A stretch of DNA of 36,997 nt from Bordetella parapertussis (GCA_943324725.2 CALPMR020000004.1:1-36997); one strand, 5' to 3'. Shown: positions 1-9,223, numbered from the stretch's first letter. The notes: a model not told the origin generated them from the sequence alone. Numbers and translations: made by a program.

Positions 1-1748
1 AGCTGATTGCGCAGGCCATCCAGCACCGCATCGACGCCGTTGTGGATCAGGCCGCCTTCGCTGAGGCTCAGCGGCGGCGCCGCCACCAGCTGATGACGCA
101 GTTCCGCAGCCAGGTCGGCCAGCTCCGGCCAGGGCTGTCCCAGGGCTTGCAGCGGCTCGCTCTGGGCATCGCGCAGCAGGGAGGCCAGCCGCGGCAGCCG
201 TTCCAGGCCGTCGGCGAGGGCCACCAGATCGCGGGCGGAGGCGCTGCCGGCGCCGGCTCGGCCGGCCAGTCGCTCCAGATCGCCCATCGGCCGCAGCAGC
301 CGGCGCAGGGCCAGCCGCTGGGGGCGATGGGCCACCAGCTCGCTCACCGCCTCCTGGCGGATCAGGATCGCGGCCAGGTCCACCAGCGGCGCTTCGATCC
401 AGCGCCGCAGGCAGCGGCCGCCCATGGCGGTGGCGGTGCGATCCAGGGCCCAGAGCAGGGAGCCATGCAGCGAGCCGCCCAGCTGGGTGCGGGTCAGTTC
501 CAGGTTGCGGCGGGTCTGGGCATCGAGCACCAGCTGATCGCCGGCCTGCCAGACGGTGGGCATGTCCAGGGGGATCGCCGGCCTGTCCTCGTCGCCGGGC
601 TGGGTGGCATCGAGATAGGCCAGCAGCCCGCCGGCGGCTCGCATCGCCAGCGGCAGCTCAGCCAGTCCGAGGCCAGCGAGGCTGGCGAGGCGAAAGCGCT
701 CCAGCAGGCGGCCCCGGGCCTGGGGGCCTTCAAAGGGGGTGCGCAGCACGGCGGTGAGCCGCCGGCTGTCGGGGCACCAGGCGGGAGTGGTGTCCCCCGG
801 CTCGCCTGGGCTGGGCCAGATCACCTCGGCGGCCTCCACCTGCAGCAGCTCCTGGTGCAGGGCGGCGCTGCCCTGCCGTTCGGTGACTCGGAACTCGCCG
901 GTGCTGACATCGGCCACGGCCATCCCCCAGCGGCCGCCGCCCGGCTCGAGCACCACGGCGCAGAGCCAGTTGTTGCGGCGGGCGGCCAGCATCCCCTCCT
1001 CGAGCACGGTGCCGGGGGTGAGCACGCGGGTGATGTCGCGGCGCAGCAGGGCCCCTTTGGCGGCGGTGGTTTCCAGCTGGTCGCAGAGGGCGACGCTGAG
1101 GCCGCGGCGCACCAGTTCGGCGCAGTAGCGCTCGGCGGCATGGTGGGGAATGCCCGCCATCGGCACCCGGCCGACCGCCTTGCCGGCCTCCTTGCCGGTG
1201 AGGGTGAGCTCCAGCAGGCGCGACAGCAGGATCGCGTCTTCGAAGAAGAACTCGAAGAAATCGCCGAGGCGGTAGAGCAGCACCCGCTCCGGATGGGCCG
1301 CCTTGAGCTCGACGTAGTGGCGCAGCACCGGCGGCAGGGCGGCCGGATCGATCAGGCTGTGGTGGTGCCAGCGGGGCAGGTCGGAATCCAGCTCGCCCCC
1401 CTCAGGCCCTGGCGGGTTGGCGGCAGCCGTTCCAGTGGCGTCGCCTGCGACTGCGTTGTCGGCTTCAGCCGGCTGGCTGGCGTCAGCGGGGGGAATGTCG
1501 GCGGCGTTGCCCTGGCGCGGCCGCGGCCGGGCGGCGGCATCGGCGCACAGCCGCTCATCATCGAAGCCGCTGTTGCCGTCTCCTTCGCTGTCGCCTGGGT
1601 CCGGCGCCCGGGGATCTGGGGCTGGTGCCGTTGCCACCAGCCCCAGATCGGCAACCAGGGAGAGCTGTTGCGTGGCCGCAGGGGCCTCGGCCGCCGAGCG
1701 CGCCACCATGACACTGGGGATGGGGCTTCCTATCTTAAGGGCCACCAT
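1..1748 (-). CDS. mutS: DNA mismatch repair protein MutS, N-terminal part (gene runs off the left edge)
   Basis: MutS recognises mismatched or looped bases in DNA and starts repair. About 582 residues are visible; the ATPase domain lies outside the window. The mismatch-recognition domain has the MutS motif [11 protein letters not shown] near residues 162-172, with the Phe-x-Glu wedge at about F164 and E166, followed by [15 protein letters not shown]. At the left edge the frame still reads [17 protein letters not shown], typical of the lever/clamp region. An acidic, proline-rich N-terminal extension of about 130 residues precedes the first domain and is low complexity. The start is uncertain: ATG at 1748 or ATG at 1709, neither with a good ribosome site. 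It is divergent from psbZ. An antisense frame open from 42 to 1793 is a codon-bias shadow. Confidence 0.93.
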   Translation of the reverse strand, partial: MVALKIGSPIPSVMVARSAAEAPAATQQLSLVADLGLVATAPAPDPRAPDPGDSEGDGNSGFDDERLCADAAARPRPRQGNAADIPPADASQPAEADNAVAGDATGTAAANPPGPEGGELDSDLPRWHHHSLIDPAALPPVLRHYVELKAAHPERVLLYRLGDFFEFFFEDAILLSRLLELTLTGKEAGKAVGRVPMAGIPHHAAERYCAELVRRGLSVALCDQLETTAAKGALLRRDITRVLTPGTVLEEGMLAARRNNWLCAVVLEPGGGRWGMAVADVSTGEFRVTERQGSAALHQELLQVEAAEVIWPSPGEPGDTTPAWCPDSRRLTAVLRTPFEGPQARGRLLERFRLASLAGLGLAELPLAMRAAGGLLAYLDATQPGDEDRPAIPLDMPTVWQAGDQLVLDAQTRRNLELTRTQLGGSLHGSLLWALDRTATAMGGRCLRRWIEAPLVDLAAILIRQEAVSELVAHRPQRLALRRLLRPMGDLERLAGRAGAGSASARDLVALADGLERLPRLASLLRDAQSEPLQALGQPWPELADLAAELRHQLVAAPPLSLSEGGLIHNGVDAVLDGLRNQ

Positions 1749-2207
1749 TGGTGGTGTCTTCGGCGTTGCCGGCCAGGCCGTTGGCCGCGTTGATCCAGGC
1801 ACCTCAGCTCCAAGGCGGTCACCGAGCCGTTCCTGCCGTCCAGGCCTGTCTCAGGGCGAGGCCTCATCCCCGGCGAGGTCGTCGTGGCGAAGTGGCAAGA
1901 TCCCTTGCCGTGCAGTCAAGCTGAAGCCTTCTCCGCCGGCTTGTCCCACGGGTCTCGCTGGGGGTGGCTAGAGGCATGGGGTCTGGATCGCGACCCAAAG
2001 CCCTGGCTTGCTGACCCCTTGGCCCAGGCGCAATCTGCCCCCCATGGGCGGAGCGCGATCAGCCAGCCCCAACAGGCAGGAAACGGGCCGCCGCCCCCAG
2101 CCCCACCCCACAACTTGTGAAGGATGGCGCCCGACTGGGCCGCAGGCGCGGGGGGCTCGTGTGAGAATCCGCTCACTGCCAGATATGGCCGGCGAGCCCC
2201 TTCACCC
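1749..2207. other. Intergenic region between divergent mutS and psbZ, no gene seen
   Basis: This 459-bp stretch must hold the promoters of mutS and psbZ. Short open frames exist on both strands, but none gives a recognisable or well-composed protein, and no tRNA-like fold was seen. No promoter with both boxes could be picked with confidence. GTGTGAGAATCC near 2159-2170, about 40 bp before psbZ, is the nearest thing to a -10 region. Confidence 0.5.
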
Positions 2208-2396
2208 ATGCAGATCCTCAACACCCTCACCGTTCTGGCCCTGGTGGTGATGTCTTTCGCCCTGATCGTGGCTGTGCCGGTGCTCTACGCCAGCACGGAG
2301 GACAGCGGCCGCTCCAACCGACTGATCCTGCTCGGCGGCGCCGCCTGGGTGGCCCTGGTGCTGCTCAACTGGGGCATGAGCTACTTCGTGGTTTGA
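2208..2396 (+). CDS. psbZ: Photosystem II reaction centre protein Z
   Basis: PsbZ (Ycf9) is a small thylakoid membrane subunit at the edge of photosystem II that helps stabilise the PSII core and its antenna contacts. The product is 62 residues, the usual length. It has two transmembrane helices (about 4-25 and 38-60) joined by a polar loop containing [13 protein letters not shown], the conserved loop pattern of the family, and it ends in FVV like other PsbZ proteins. The start is ATG at 2208, giving [14 protein letters not shown]; a longer frame upstream does not fit the family. The stop lies 4 bp before the TTG start of ribH, so the two are probably cotranscribed. Confidence 0.95.
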   Translation: MQILNTLTVLALVVMSFALIVAVPVLYASTEDSGRSNRLILLGGAAWVALVLLNWGMSYFVV

Positions 2397-2400
2397 ATCC

Positions 2401-2880
2401 TTGACGGTTTTCGAAGGTCGCTTCACCGACATAGCCGATCTGAAGATCGCTGTGGTCGTGGCCCGTTTCAACGATCTGGTCACCGGCAAGCTGCTGAGCG
2501 GTTGTCTGGACTGCCTGTCCCGTCACGGCGTCGATACCACCGCAGACAGCGCTCAGCTGGATGTGGCCTGGGTGCCCGGCAGTTTTGAAATCCCGCTGGT
2601 GGCCCAGCGGCTGGCGGCCAGCGGCCGCTACCAGGTGGTGGTCACCCTCGGCGCCGTGATCCGCGGCGATACTCCCCACTTCGACGTGGTGGTGGCGGAG
2701 GTGAGCAAGGGAGTGGCGGCGGTGGCCCGCGCCACCGGCGTGCCGGTCATCTTCGGTGTGCTCACCACCGACACCTTGCAACAGGCTCTGGAGAGGGCCG
2801 GGATCAAGAGCAATCTGGGCTGGAATTACGGGCTGCAGGCTCTGGAGATGGGTAGTCTGATGGCGGCGATTTCGATCTAA
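2401..2880 (+). CDS. ribH: 6,7-dimethyl-8-ribityllumazine synthase
   Basis: Lumazine synthase condenses 5-amino-6-ribitylamino-uracil with 3,4-dihydroxy-2-butanone 4-phosphate in the penultimate step of riboflavin synthesis, usually as a large cytoplasmic oligomer. The product is 159 residues, normal length. Visible motifs are [15 protein letters not shown] (about 19-33), the substrate-binding PGSFEIPL (about 59-66), [12 protein letters not shown] with the catalytic His (about 83-94), and FGVLTTDT (about 118-125). The start is TTG at 2401, which gives [10 protein letters not shown] as in picocyanobacterial relatives. It begins 4 bp after psbZ, so translational coupling is likely. Confidence 0.95.
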   Translation: MTVFEGRFTDIADLKIAVVVARFNDLVTGKLLSGCLDCLSRHGVDTTADSAQLDVAWVPGSFEIPLVAQRLAASGRYQVVVTLGAVIRGDTPHFDVVVAEVSKGVAAVARATGVPVIFGVLTTDTLQQALERAGIKSNLGWNYGLQALEMGSLMAAISI

Positions 2881-2886
2881 TTTGTC

Positions 2887-2914
2887 ATGGGTGCCAGTCC
2901 TGTGGACTCCCCAT
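2887..2914 (+). terminator. Hairpin just after ribH
   Basis: Six bases after the ribH stop an inverted repeat can fold as ATGGG (2887-2891) with CCCAT (2910-2914) outside and AGTCC (2896-2900) with GGACT (2904-2908) inside, separated by an asymmetric internal loop. No T-run follows, so it is either a weak terminator or an RNA 3'-end structure at the boundary between psbZ-ribH and the sugar-transferase gene. Confidence 0.35.
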
Positions 2915-2938
2915 GTCCTGACTGACCCTGGAGATTGA

Positions 2939-4042
2939 GTGATCTGGCATCGGCCACGCCAAGTTCTTGCGCTCTGTGCACTGTTTGATCTTCTGGGTCT
3001 GGTGCTTGCGGCAGCACTTGTCGATCTGTTCTTCGCCATCCATCTGCTCGATCATCCGGATTGGTTGATGCCCTTCGGCATCGCCTATGTGGCGTTCAGT
3101 TGGCTGTTTGGCAGCTACACGCTGCTGAGGTTGCCCCGGCTGAGCCTGGTGAAGGTTCTGATGCGTCTCGGCGCCGCGGCTCTGGCGACGATGTTGTCCG
3201 TGGTGCTGGCGTTCTGGTTGCTGAATCTGCCTGTCACGTTCACCCTTGGCCATCGCCGCATTCAGGCCGTTCTGTTGGTTGGGATGAGTGTCTGGGCTCT
3301 GCTGGTGCGCCTGCTGTTGCGTCGCCAGGTGAGCCGCCGTCAGACCACGTTCCCCTCCAGTCTGGAGATGGCGGAGCAGCGGCAGCAGCGGCTGCTGCCC
3401 AATCAATTGCCGGAAACTGCGCTGATCCTGGTCGATGTGCCTTGGACCAATACGCTCAGCATTCAGCGTCAGCTCAAGCGCGCTGCCGATGTGACGGTGG
3501 CCCTGGGGCTGTTGTTGACCACCTCGCCCCTGATTGCCCTGGTTGTGCTGCTGATCTGGCTCGAGGATCGTGGACCAGTGCTCTACACCCAGGCCCGCAG
3601 CGGCTGGATGGGTCAGACCTTCCAGCTTTACAAGCTGCGCACCATGAAACAGACCGATAGTCAGGGCCAGATCAGCTGGACGCAGCCGGGAGATCAGCGC
3701 ATTACTCGCGTGGGCTGGTTTCTACGCCGGGTGCGAATTGATGAACTCCCCCAGCTGTTCAATGTGCTGAGGGGTGATATGAGTCTGATCGGCCCCCGTC
3801 CCGAGCGCCCTGAACTGGAGGCGGAACTTGAGGCGGGGATTCCCCATTATCGCAAGCGCCATTGGATGCCGCCGGGCCTGAGTGGCTGGGCCCAGGTGAG
3901 TGCACCCTATGCGGCCAACCTCGAGGAGGCGGAACTCAAGCTCAGCTACGACCTCTACTATCTGCGTCACTGGAGCACCGCCTTCGATGTCTTGATCTTG
4001 ATCAAGACGATCAAGACGGTCCTCAAGGCGCGGGGGCGCTGA
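2939..4042 (+). CDS. Membrane sugar-1-phosphate transferase (bacterial sugar transferase, WcaJ/ExoY type)
   Basis: Proteins of this family move a sugar 1-phosphate from a nucleotide sugar onto undecaprenyl phosphate at the inner face of the membrane, the first step in building many capsule, O-antigen or exopolysaccharide repeats. The 367-residue product has four N-terminal transmembrane helices (about 8-35, 44-61, 76-98, 108-128), a linker, a fifth hydrophobic re-entrant helix (184-207) and the catalytic domain (about 176-364). Motifs: KRAADV, LEDRGPVLYTQARSG, YKLRTM, RVRIDELPQLFNVLRGDMS, IGPRPERPE and PGLSGWAQV. The start is GTG at 2939 with GGAG about 8 bp upstream. The donor sugar cannot be told from sequence. 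It opens the glycan block. Confidence 0.88.
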   Translation: MIWHRPRQVLALCALFDLLGLVLAAALVDLFFAIHLLDHPDWLMPFGIAYVAFSWLFGSYTLLRLPRLSLVKVLMRLGAAALATMLSVVLAFWLLNLPVTFTLGHRRIQAVLLVGMSVWALLVRLLLRRQVSRRQTTFPSSLEMAEQRQQRLLPNQLPETALILVDVPWTNTLSIQRQLKRAADVTVALGLLLTTSPLIALVVLLIWLEDRGPVLYTQARSGWMGQTFQLYKLRTMKQTDSQGQISWTQPGDQRITRVGWFLRRVRIDELPQLFNVLRGDMSLIGPRPERPELEAELEAGIPHYRKRHWMPPGLSGWAQVSAPYAANLEEAELKLSYDLYYLRHWSTAFDVLILIKTIKTVLKARGR

Positions 4043-4095
4043 ACTGTGATGCCAACCCTGGACGGATGGGGCCAGCATCTGATGGCGGTGGTCCG

Positions 4096-4926
4096 ATGAC
4101 AGAGAGGCACGATCCCGACGGCAGTGCTCAGAAGGCGCCGCCGGCGCCGCGACGGCTGCTGTTGATTCTGGTGGCCTTCCATCCACCGGAGTCCCATGTA
4201 CAAGCCCTGAGCACTTGCCTGGCGGCCCTCCCCCCGGAGATTGGCTATGCCGTGGTGGTCAATGACCATCGTGCCGGCGAGCCGGTGGAGCGGCTGAGGG
4301 CGGGCGCCGACCAATTCCTCACCAGCTCCGAAAATCTCGGCTATGGGCGGGCTGTCAACCGGATGGTGGCCTCCCTTGCCGATCTTCCCCAGTGGCTCGG
4401 GGCCCTCAACACGGACCTGAGCTGGAGGCCTGGCACATTTGAGGCCCTGTTGGCCTGGCTCAGTCGGCATCCAGATGTGGTGCTGGCCGTACCGGAGATC
4501 CAGGATCCCGAAGGCAGGCCTCAGCTCCTCTGCAAGCGCGATCCCAGCCTGCTGGCTCTGCTCAGCCGGCGCTTTCTGCCCCAGGTGCTGAAACCGCTCT
4601 GGTTGCGGCGCTACGACGCCCGTTTTCAGATGGCGGAGCAGGATTTTTCGCGCCCGGTTGATGTGCCCTATCTGAGTGGTTGCTGCATGTTGATTCGGAG
4701 CAGGGCCTTCAAGGCAGTGGCTGGATTCGATCGACGCTTCTTTCTCTATCTTGAGGACGCTGATCTCAGTCGCCGTCTGCGCCCCCTGGGCCGCTGCATT
4801 CACCTGCCGGTGGCTGCGGTCCGACATCACTGGGGTCGGGGTAATCACAACTCATTCTGGCTCACCATGGTGAACATCCAGAGTGTCTGGATCTATTTCA
4901 GTCAGTGGGGTTGGCGCTGCTGGTGA
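4096..4926 (+). CDS. Family 2 glycosyltransferase (WbbL/rhamnosyltransferase-like)
   Basis: Likely transfers a sugar from a nucleotide donor to a growing surface glycan on the cytoplasmic side. The 276-residue product has a GT-A fold signature: LLLILVAFHPP (21-31), ENLGYGRAVN (79-88), the metal-binding motif NTD (105-107), the acceptor-region pattern YLSGCCMLIRSRAF followed by GFDRRFFLYLEDADLSRRL (about 192-228), and a downstream His pair (244-245). This arrangement is typical of WbbL-type rhamnosyltransferases, but the sugar is not certain. The start is taken as ATG 4096; ATG 4066 is in frame and possible. It lies 53 bp after the sugar-transferase gene, likely the same transcript. Its last 29 bp overlap the tail of the opposite-strand gene. 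Confidence 0.85.
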   Translation: MTERHDPDGSAQKAPPAPRRLLLILVAFHPPESHVQALSTCLAALPPEIGYAVVVNDHRAGEPVERLRAGADQFLTSSENLGYGRAVNRMVASLADLPQWLGALNTDLSWRPGTFEALLAWLSRHPDVVLAVPEIQDPEGRPQLLCKRDPSLLALLSRRFLPQVLKPLWLRRYDARFQMAEQDFSRPVDVPYLSGCCMLIRSRAFKAVAGFDRRFFLYLEDADLSRRLRPLGRCIHLPVAAVRHHWGRGNHNSFWLTMVNIQSVWIYFSQWGWRCW

Positions 4927-7132
4927 GTGCCTTGCGATAGATCTCGGTGTAGGCCATGCCCATGGCCACTGGATCGAACTTCTCGGCGGCGAGGCAGGCC
5001 CGGGCCGTGTGCCGCTCCAGCAGGTTGGGATCATCCAGATAGCGTCTGAGGGAATCCGCAAAGGCCTGGGGGTTCACCTTGCCATCCTCCAGGGGGATCA
5101 CCTGTCCCGCCAGTCCATCGGCAGTGGAGAGCATGGCTCTGATTTCGCCCAGGTCGGAGGCCAGATAGGGACGGCCTGCCCCCAGGCATTCGAGCAGGGT
5201 GAGGGGTTGACTCTCGCCGGGGTAAAAGCTGGGAAGCATGCCGAGATCGGCGCAGGCAAAATAGCGGCCTGACTCTGCCTGGAAGCCGAGAAAGTGAACG
5301 AAGCTGTGGTTGATGATTGGCTGCAGTCGGTGCAATTCTTTGCCGTCACCAAGAATCAGCAGCTGAATGTCATGGCTACTCTGTTCACGCGCCAGGTGTA
5401 CCGCTTCAATCGCTTCTTGCCAGCCTTTCTCGCGGATTCCACGGCTCACCAGGCAGACAACAAAGGCATTTTCACTGATGCCCAGGCTGGAGCGCTCAAT
5501 AGCCGGGGCTTGCTGCGGATCGATCGCATTGCTGATCTTGGCGGTGATCTCCTGTTTGAGTCCAAGTCGCAGCAGGGCATCGAGATTGCAATCTGCCACA
5601 TAGGTGGCGCCGCACACCCAGGGCCTCAGCAGGGCCCCGATCCGCTCAATTTCGTCGGCCTCAATTTCGTCATACATGCCATGGGACGTGATCACATGAC
5701 AAACATCAACGCTGCCATGCAGGAGTTCGCAGATGGTGGTGTCCACCCAGGCGTGGTGGGAGTGCACAAGATCAATGCCAAAGTCGTTGATGATGGTGCC
5801 AAGAGCGTCGAGGGCATTCAGCTCGATCAAGGGGATGTCATTGCGCAACATCCGCCGGACCCCGGGCTGGTTGGGGTATTGATGGCAATTCAGTACTGTT
5901 ACGCTAAAGCCCAATTGCTTGAGTGTATTGGCCAGCCGAATTGGCAGAATTTCGCCACCGCCGGCGATCAGTGAGTAGGTGGAAATCAGTAGATTGGGAT
6001 CGCGTTCGCCCTGGCTGGCTTCGCAGGGATGCAGTGCCTCGATGCGTTCCAGCAGATCGCTGGGGATGGCGTCATCGTGATGATCAAGCCAGCGGCGCTG
6101 CAGTTCATGTTGAATCGCGTTGCAGATTTCGGTGTCGAGTCGGTAGAGCTTGAAGAGTTGTTCGGCAATGATCAGGTGCTCTTCCAGATAAAGGCGCTGA
6201 CGGTGTAAGGAAACGGATGTGTTCTGGGGGTGCTGGCGGTAGTAGTTGGTCGTTTCGGGCGTGTAGCCAACCAGGCCGCCGCGGGCTACATGGAGATAGA
6301 AGAGCCAGTCTCCGCAGATTTTCATCTTCAGCCATTGTTGATCCTGGAGCAAGGGCATGCTCTGGCAGTTGCGGAAGACGCTGGCGCTGACATTGGGAAT
6401 CAGATTGCGTCGGTTCCAGATCTTGTGAGTCAGTTTGTGTGCCGAGCTGACCAGGCTCTCATCCCAGGTGCTCGCTTCAAGTTCAGGCAGATAGTGTTGC
6501 ATTGACCAGACATCCCGACTGCCGCTCTCGTCGACGAAGCGAATCCGGCAAAAGGCCAGCATCATCGCTGGGTTGGTGAAGTTCGGAATGAGCTGGCTCA
6601 GAAAGTCAGGGTCGCAGAAGTCATCGCTTTCTGCAATCCACACCAACTCACCATTGGCTAGTTCCAGGCCCCGCCGCCATTGCTGGAAGGGCGAGCCCGA
6701 ATTCTGCTCGTTGATCACCAGGCGACTTCGCTCTGGATGAAGTGAATGATAAGTTTGAAGAATTTGTTGGCTGCCGTCGCTTGAAGCATCGTCGAGGAGG
6801 ATGACTTCAAAATTGCGATAGCTTTGATTGAAGATGCTGTCCAGCCTTTGGACCAGATAGGCGGCGTGGTTGTAGTTGGGAACAATGATGCTGACCAGGG
6901 GCTCGAATGGCTCCGCTGGCCGGTCGATGTCGCTGAGAAAGATTCGAGGAATTGAGCTGAAGCGCTTGCCTCCCGTCAGCATGTTGAGGGAAATAACCTT
7001 GCGCCTCAGCGTGAAGAACAGAAAGTTGTGCAGCCTCGGCGCTACTGGATAGAGATAGATAAACGAACCCCGCCGCAGTTTGCGTGCGGCTTTGCGGCCC
7101 AGCCTGCTCAGATCCGCTCTGCTGATCCTCAT
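4898..7132 (-). CDS. Two-domain glycosyltransferase: GT2 fused to GT4
   Basis: A 744-residue protein with two glycosyltransferase domains. The N-terminal GT2 domain (about 80-290) has VSIIVPNYNHAAYL, LLDDASSDGS, ANGELVWIAESDDFCDPDFL with the DxD-like ESDD at 168-171, and an NYYRQHPQNTS segment. After a helical linker the GT4 domain (about 395-740) starts LLISTYSLIAGGGE and has VSRGIREKGWQEAIEAV, LGDGKELHRL, and the donor-site motif FYPGESQPLTLLECLGAGRP. Such fusions often add two successive sugars. The start is taken as ATG 7132 (MRISRADLSRLGRK); the frame stays open upstream but that part is low complexity. The gene is last of a minus-strand run with the GT31-like and sulfotransferase genes, and overlaps its convergent neighbour by 29 bp. 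Confidence 0.87.
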   Translation of the reverse strand: MRISRADLSRLGRKAARKLRRGSFIYLYPVAPRLHNFLFFTLRRKVISLNMLTGGKRFSSIPRIFLSDIDRPAEPFEPLVSIIVPNYNHAAYLVQRLDSIFNQSYRNFEVILLDDASSDGSQQILQTYHSLHPERSRLVINEQNSGSPFQQWRRGLELANGELVWIAESDDFCDPDFLSQLIPNFTNPAMMLAFCRIRFVDESGSRDVWSMQHYLPELEASTWDESLVSSAHKLTHKIWNRRNLIPNVSASVFRNCQSMPLLQDQQWLKMKICGDWLFYLHVARGGLVGYTPETTNYYRQHPQNTSVSLHRQRLYLEEHLIIAEQLFKLYRLDTEICNAIQHELQRRWLDHHDDAIPSDLLERIEALHPCEASQGERDPNLLISTYSLIAGGGEILPIRLANTLKQLGFSVTVLNCHQYPNQPGVRRMLRNDIPLIELNALDALGTIINDFGIDLVHSHHAWVDTTICELLHGSVDVCHVITSHGMYDEIEADEIERIGALLRPWVCGATYVADCNLDALLRLGLKQEITAKISNAIDPQQAPAIERSSLGISENAFVVCLVSRGIREKGWQEAIEAVHLAREQSSHDIQLLILGDGKELHRLQPIINHSFVHFLGFQAESGRYFACADLGMLPSFYPGESQPLTLLECLGAGRPYLASDLGEIRAMLSTADGLAGQVIPLEDGKVNPQAFADSLRRYLDDPNLLERHTARACLAAEKFDPVAMGMAYTEIYRKALTSSANPTD

Positions 7133-7250
7133 CTTGCTTGGTATGGGGTCGCGTCGGGTTTCAGAGCTGCAGACTCGGGCGCTGAGCTGTTGAGCCTGGC
7201 TGGCTCCGCCGCTGACAGGCCAGCCCACGCTGGTAGGCAGGAGATCAGGC

Positions 7251-8114
7251 TCATGTGGCGCTGCGGGTGGCGGCAAGCTTTTCGGCTTCCTGCCGTTGGC
7301 TGCAGGGACCCCAGTGCCATTCCACCCTCTCGGCCCGTTCAAGCACGGGGATGGCATGGGATGACAGGGTGCTGGGGCAAAGGGACCCCACCAGCTGCTG
7401 GAGATCCGGATCAACGGTGTCCGGCAGGGCATCGGGAGCCTGCCGGAGATAGCCGAAGGTGGCGAAATCCTGGGCGTAGAGCCGATGGGCCAGTTGCACT
7501 TCGGCCTGATCCAGTGCTGTTTCGATCGGGGTGTTGGCGGCCGTTAGCGGGCGGTTGCGCAGAGTGGCCTGGGCCACCTGCCGCATCGGGGCCGGCAGGT
7601 TCAACTGGGCGGCCAGGCGCTGAAAATCATCGGCGAGGCTCTCGCAGCGCAACAGCTGATCGACCTTCGGAGTCGCTCCGAGATGGGTGAACCAGGTCAT
7701 CGGCAGTGAATGGATGAAGCGGGGGTCGCGCTGGCTGTGGCCCAGGGCTAGCTGGCTGTAGTAGTGCCGGCGCATGGCCGCCGTAATTCCAGCCCCATTG
7801 ATGATGGCTTCGTCCCCACGGGAGCGCTGGCGAAAATATTCATTGGCGGCGGAGGCCAGCCGCTCATAGGGATTCCTCACGGCGGCGATCACTGTGTAGC
7901 GATCGAGCCAAGAGTAGGCTGGCCAGTGCACCAGGTCGGCCATCGGCAGGTGGGCCAGGTCGACATGGCGATGCAGGACTGAACTGTAGGCGAAATTAAA
8001 CAGCTCTTCGCTGTTCTCATCGGAAGCTCCGATCAGCAGAATCTCTCTCAGTTCCTTGCCGGCGCACTTCGGCACATGCAGGAAGATCAGCTGGAGATCG
8101 TGGCGAATGATCAT
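7251..8114 (-). CDS. Sulfotransferase (Sulfotransfer_2-like)
   Basis: Transfers sulfate from PAPS, probably to a sugar hydroxyl. The 287-residue product has the 5'-phosphosulfate binding loop FLHVPKCAGKEL (11-22), with the catalytic-type Lys and a Cys-Ala-Gly in place of the commoner Ser/Ala-Gly-Thr, and the 3'-phosphate motif AAVRNPYERLASA (77-89). These are the signatures of the group that includes carbohydrate sulfotransferases. The start is ATG 8114, only 6 bp after the stop of the upstream GT31-like gene, so the two are cotranscribed and probably coupled. The last 60 residues are not recognised. The acceptor cannot be named; the neighbours argue for a glycan. Confidence 0.82.
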   Translation of the reverse strand: MIIRHDLQLIFLHVPKCAGKELREILLIGASDENSEELFNFAYSSVLHRHVDLAHLPMADLVHWPAYSWLDRYTVIAAVRNPYERLASAANEYFRQRSRGDEAIINGAGITAAMRRHYYSQLALGHSQRDPRFIHSLPMTWFTHLGATPKVDQLLRCESLADDFQRLAAQLNLPAPMRQVAQATLRNRPLTAANTPIETALDQAEVQLAHRLYAQDFATFGYLRQAPDALPDTVDPDLQQLVGSLCPSTLSSHAIPVLERAERVEWHWGPCSQRQEAEKLAATRSAT

Positions 8115-8120
8115 GGTTGC

Positions 8121-9179
8121 TCAGCGCAGGTGGTCCGGGACTTGCCATTGCCCTGCATCGATCTCCCGTTGTCGCTCGCTGCCAATCCCCAGCTCCTCGG
8201 GATCCTCAATCCAGTGGAAGCGGGCCGCTCCAGCCTGCAGCAACATCGACACGCAGACATCTTCATAGAGCATCGACTCGACGAAGCCCCAGCTGTGCAG
8301 GGCGAAATCACCCAGCAGGCTCACCGCCTGGCCATTGAGCAGGTAGCCCGTGCCGCCCGACATCCAGCGGGCGGCACCGAGGGAACTGAAGGGGCGGAGA
8401 TTGGAGCGTGCTGATTTGCCGATATGCCAGGCCCGTTCCAGGTGCAAAGGAGAGGGGGTGAAGATCGGGAATCCCGCGGCGGCGGCTTCATCAGCCCCCA
8501 GCTTCTCCACCAGTTGCTGGAGTGCCCTGGGATCGCGCGGCTGGGCGTCGTCGTCCATCTTCAGCAGGGCCGGAGGCGTGGGCAGCAGCGAGAGCACCCA
8601 TTGCAGGGTGATCAGTTTGGCCGGCAGCCCTTCGTAGGCATCATCGGCCGGCAAGCGCAGCAGCCGTTGCTCGGGGCAAAACTCAAAGCGCCAGTCGGGC
8701 AAGCGGCGATCGCCGATCACGATCAGCGGTTGACCCCAGCCGGCCGCCGCCCAGGTTGCAAAGGCGCTGAGACTGGCCTGGCTGTGGGCCAGCTGCGACC
8801 GACAGCTCACGATCGCCAGCACCGGCGCGCCATCGTCCAGGGTGGCGGCCAGGGCGGCCAGGGGTGCCGCATTGAGCTGGGCCAGCAGGCGCCGCGCCGA
8901 GGCCAGCATCTGTTGATTGAGCGGCACCAGGCTGAGGATGGGGCGCAATCGCTTCAGCAGCTGGATCGGCGGGGCCGATCGGCCCAGCTTGCTGGCCAGC
9001 TGGACAGCCAGCAGATGGCGCTGAAAGTCCGAGTGGAGGCGTTGGATCGACGCCCGGCGTATCGGCACGTCAAGGTGGTAACGCACACCGAACTCCAGTT
9101 GCTCGATCACCTCCTGATGGGGACGCAGCAGGCGGGCTTTGAGCTGCTGAGGGGCGTCCCAGAGGCGGCGAGGATTCAC
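8121..9179 (-). CDS. GT31-like (beta-1,3-galactosyltransferase-type) glycosyltransferase
   Basis: A 352-residue predicted glycosyltransferase. The first 110 residues are helical with no clear signature. The C-terminal part has features of GT31-type enzymes, which are best known from eukaryotic Golgi: PALLKMDDDAQPRD (203-216) with the DDD metal site at 209-211, SGGTGYLLNGQAV (274-286) matching the GGGYVLS-like acceptor loop, and YEDVCVSMLL (305-314) matching the EDVxxG motif. No membrane anchor or signal peptide is seen, so it should act in the cytoplasm. It starts with ATG at 9179 and is the first gene of a minus-strand run with the sulfotransferase and the GT2-GT4 fusion. The family call is from motif order and spacing by eye; another GT-A family is possible. 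Confidence 0.7.
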   Translation of the reverse strand: MNPRRLWDAPQQLKARLLRPHQEVIEQLEFGVRYHLDVPIRRASIQRLHSDFQRHLLAVQLASKLGRSAPPIQLLKRLRPILSLVPLNQQMLASARRLLAQLNAAPLAALAATLDDGAPVLAIVSCRSQLAHSQASLSAFATWAAAGWGQPLIVIGDRRLPDWRFEFCPEQRLLRLPADDAYEGLPAKLITLQWVLSLLPTPPALLKMDDDAQPRDPRALQQLVEKLGADEAAAAGFPIFTPSPLHLERAWHIGKSARSNLRPFSSLGAARWMSGGTGYLLNGQAVSLLGDFALHSWGFVESMLYEDVCVSMLLQAGAARFHWIEDPEELGIGSERQREIDAGQWQVPDHLR

Positions 9180-9211
9180 AGAGTTCTCACCTTCGCCAGC
9201 AGGACTCGATC

Positions 9212-9223
9212 GTAGGCGCCTAC
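9212..9223. promoter_or_regulatory. Perfect 12-bp palindrome between divergent glycan genes
   Basis: GTAGGCGCCTAC is its own reverse complement and lies in the 83-bp gap between the divergent GT31-like gene (minus, from 9179) and a sulfotransferase gene (plus, from 9263). The position suits an operator controlling both sides, but no binding protein is known for it and a palindrome of this size could arise by chance. Confidence 0.25.

Noticed and set aside
42..1793. Plus-strand open frame of 583 codons at the left edge
   Set aside because: It is antisense to mutS, Gln/Gly/Ala-rich with no recognisable domain, and arises from GC-rich codon bias.
8424..9215. Plus-strand open frame of 263 codons
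   Set aside because: Antisense to the GT31-like gene; Gln/Gly/Arg-rich, no motifs.
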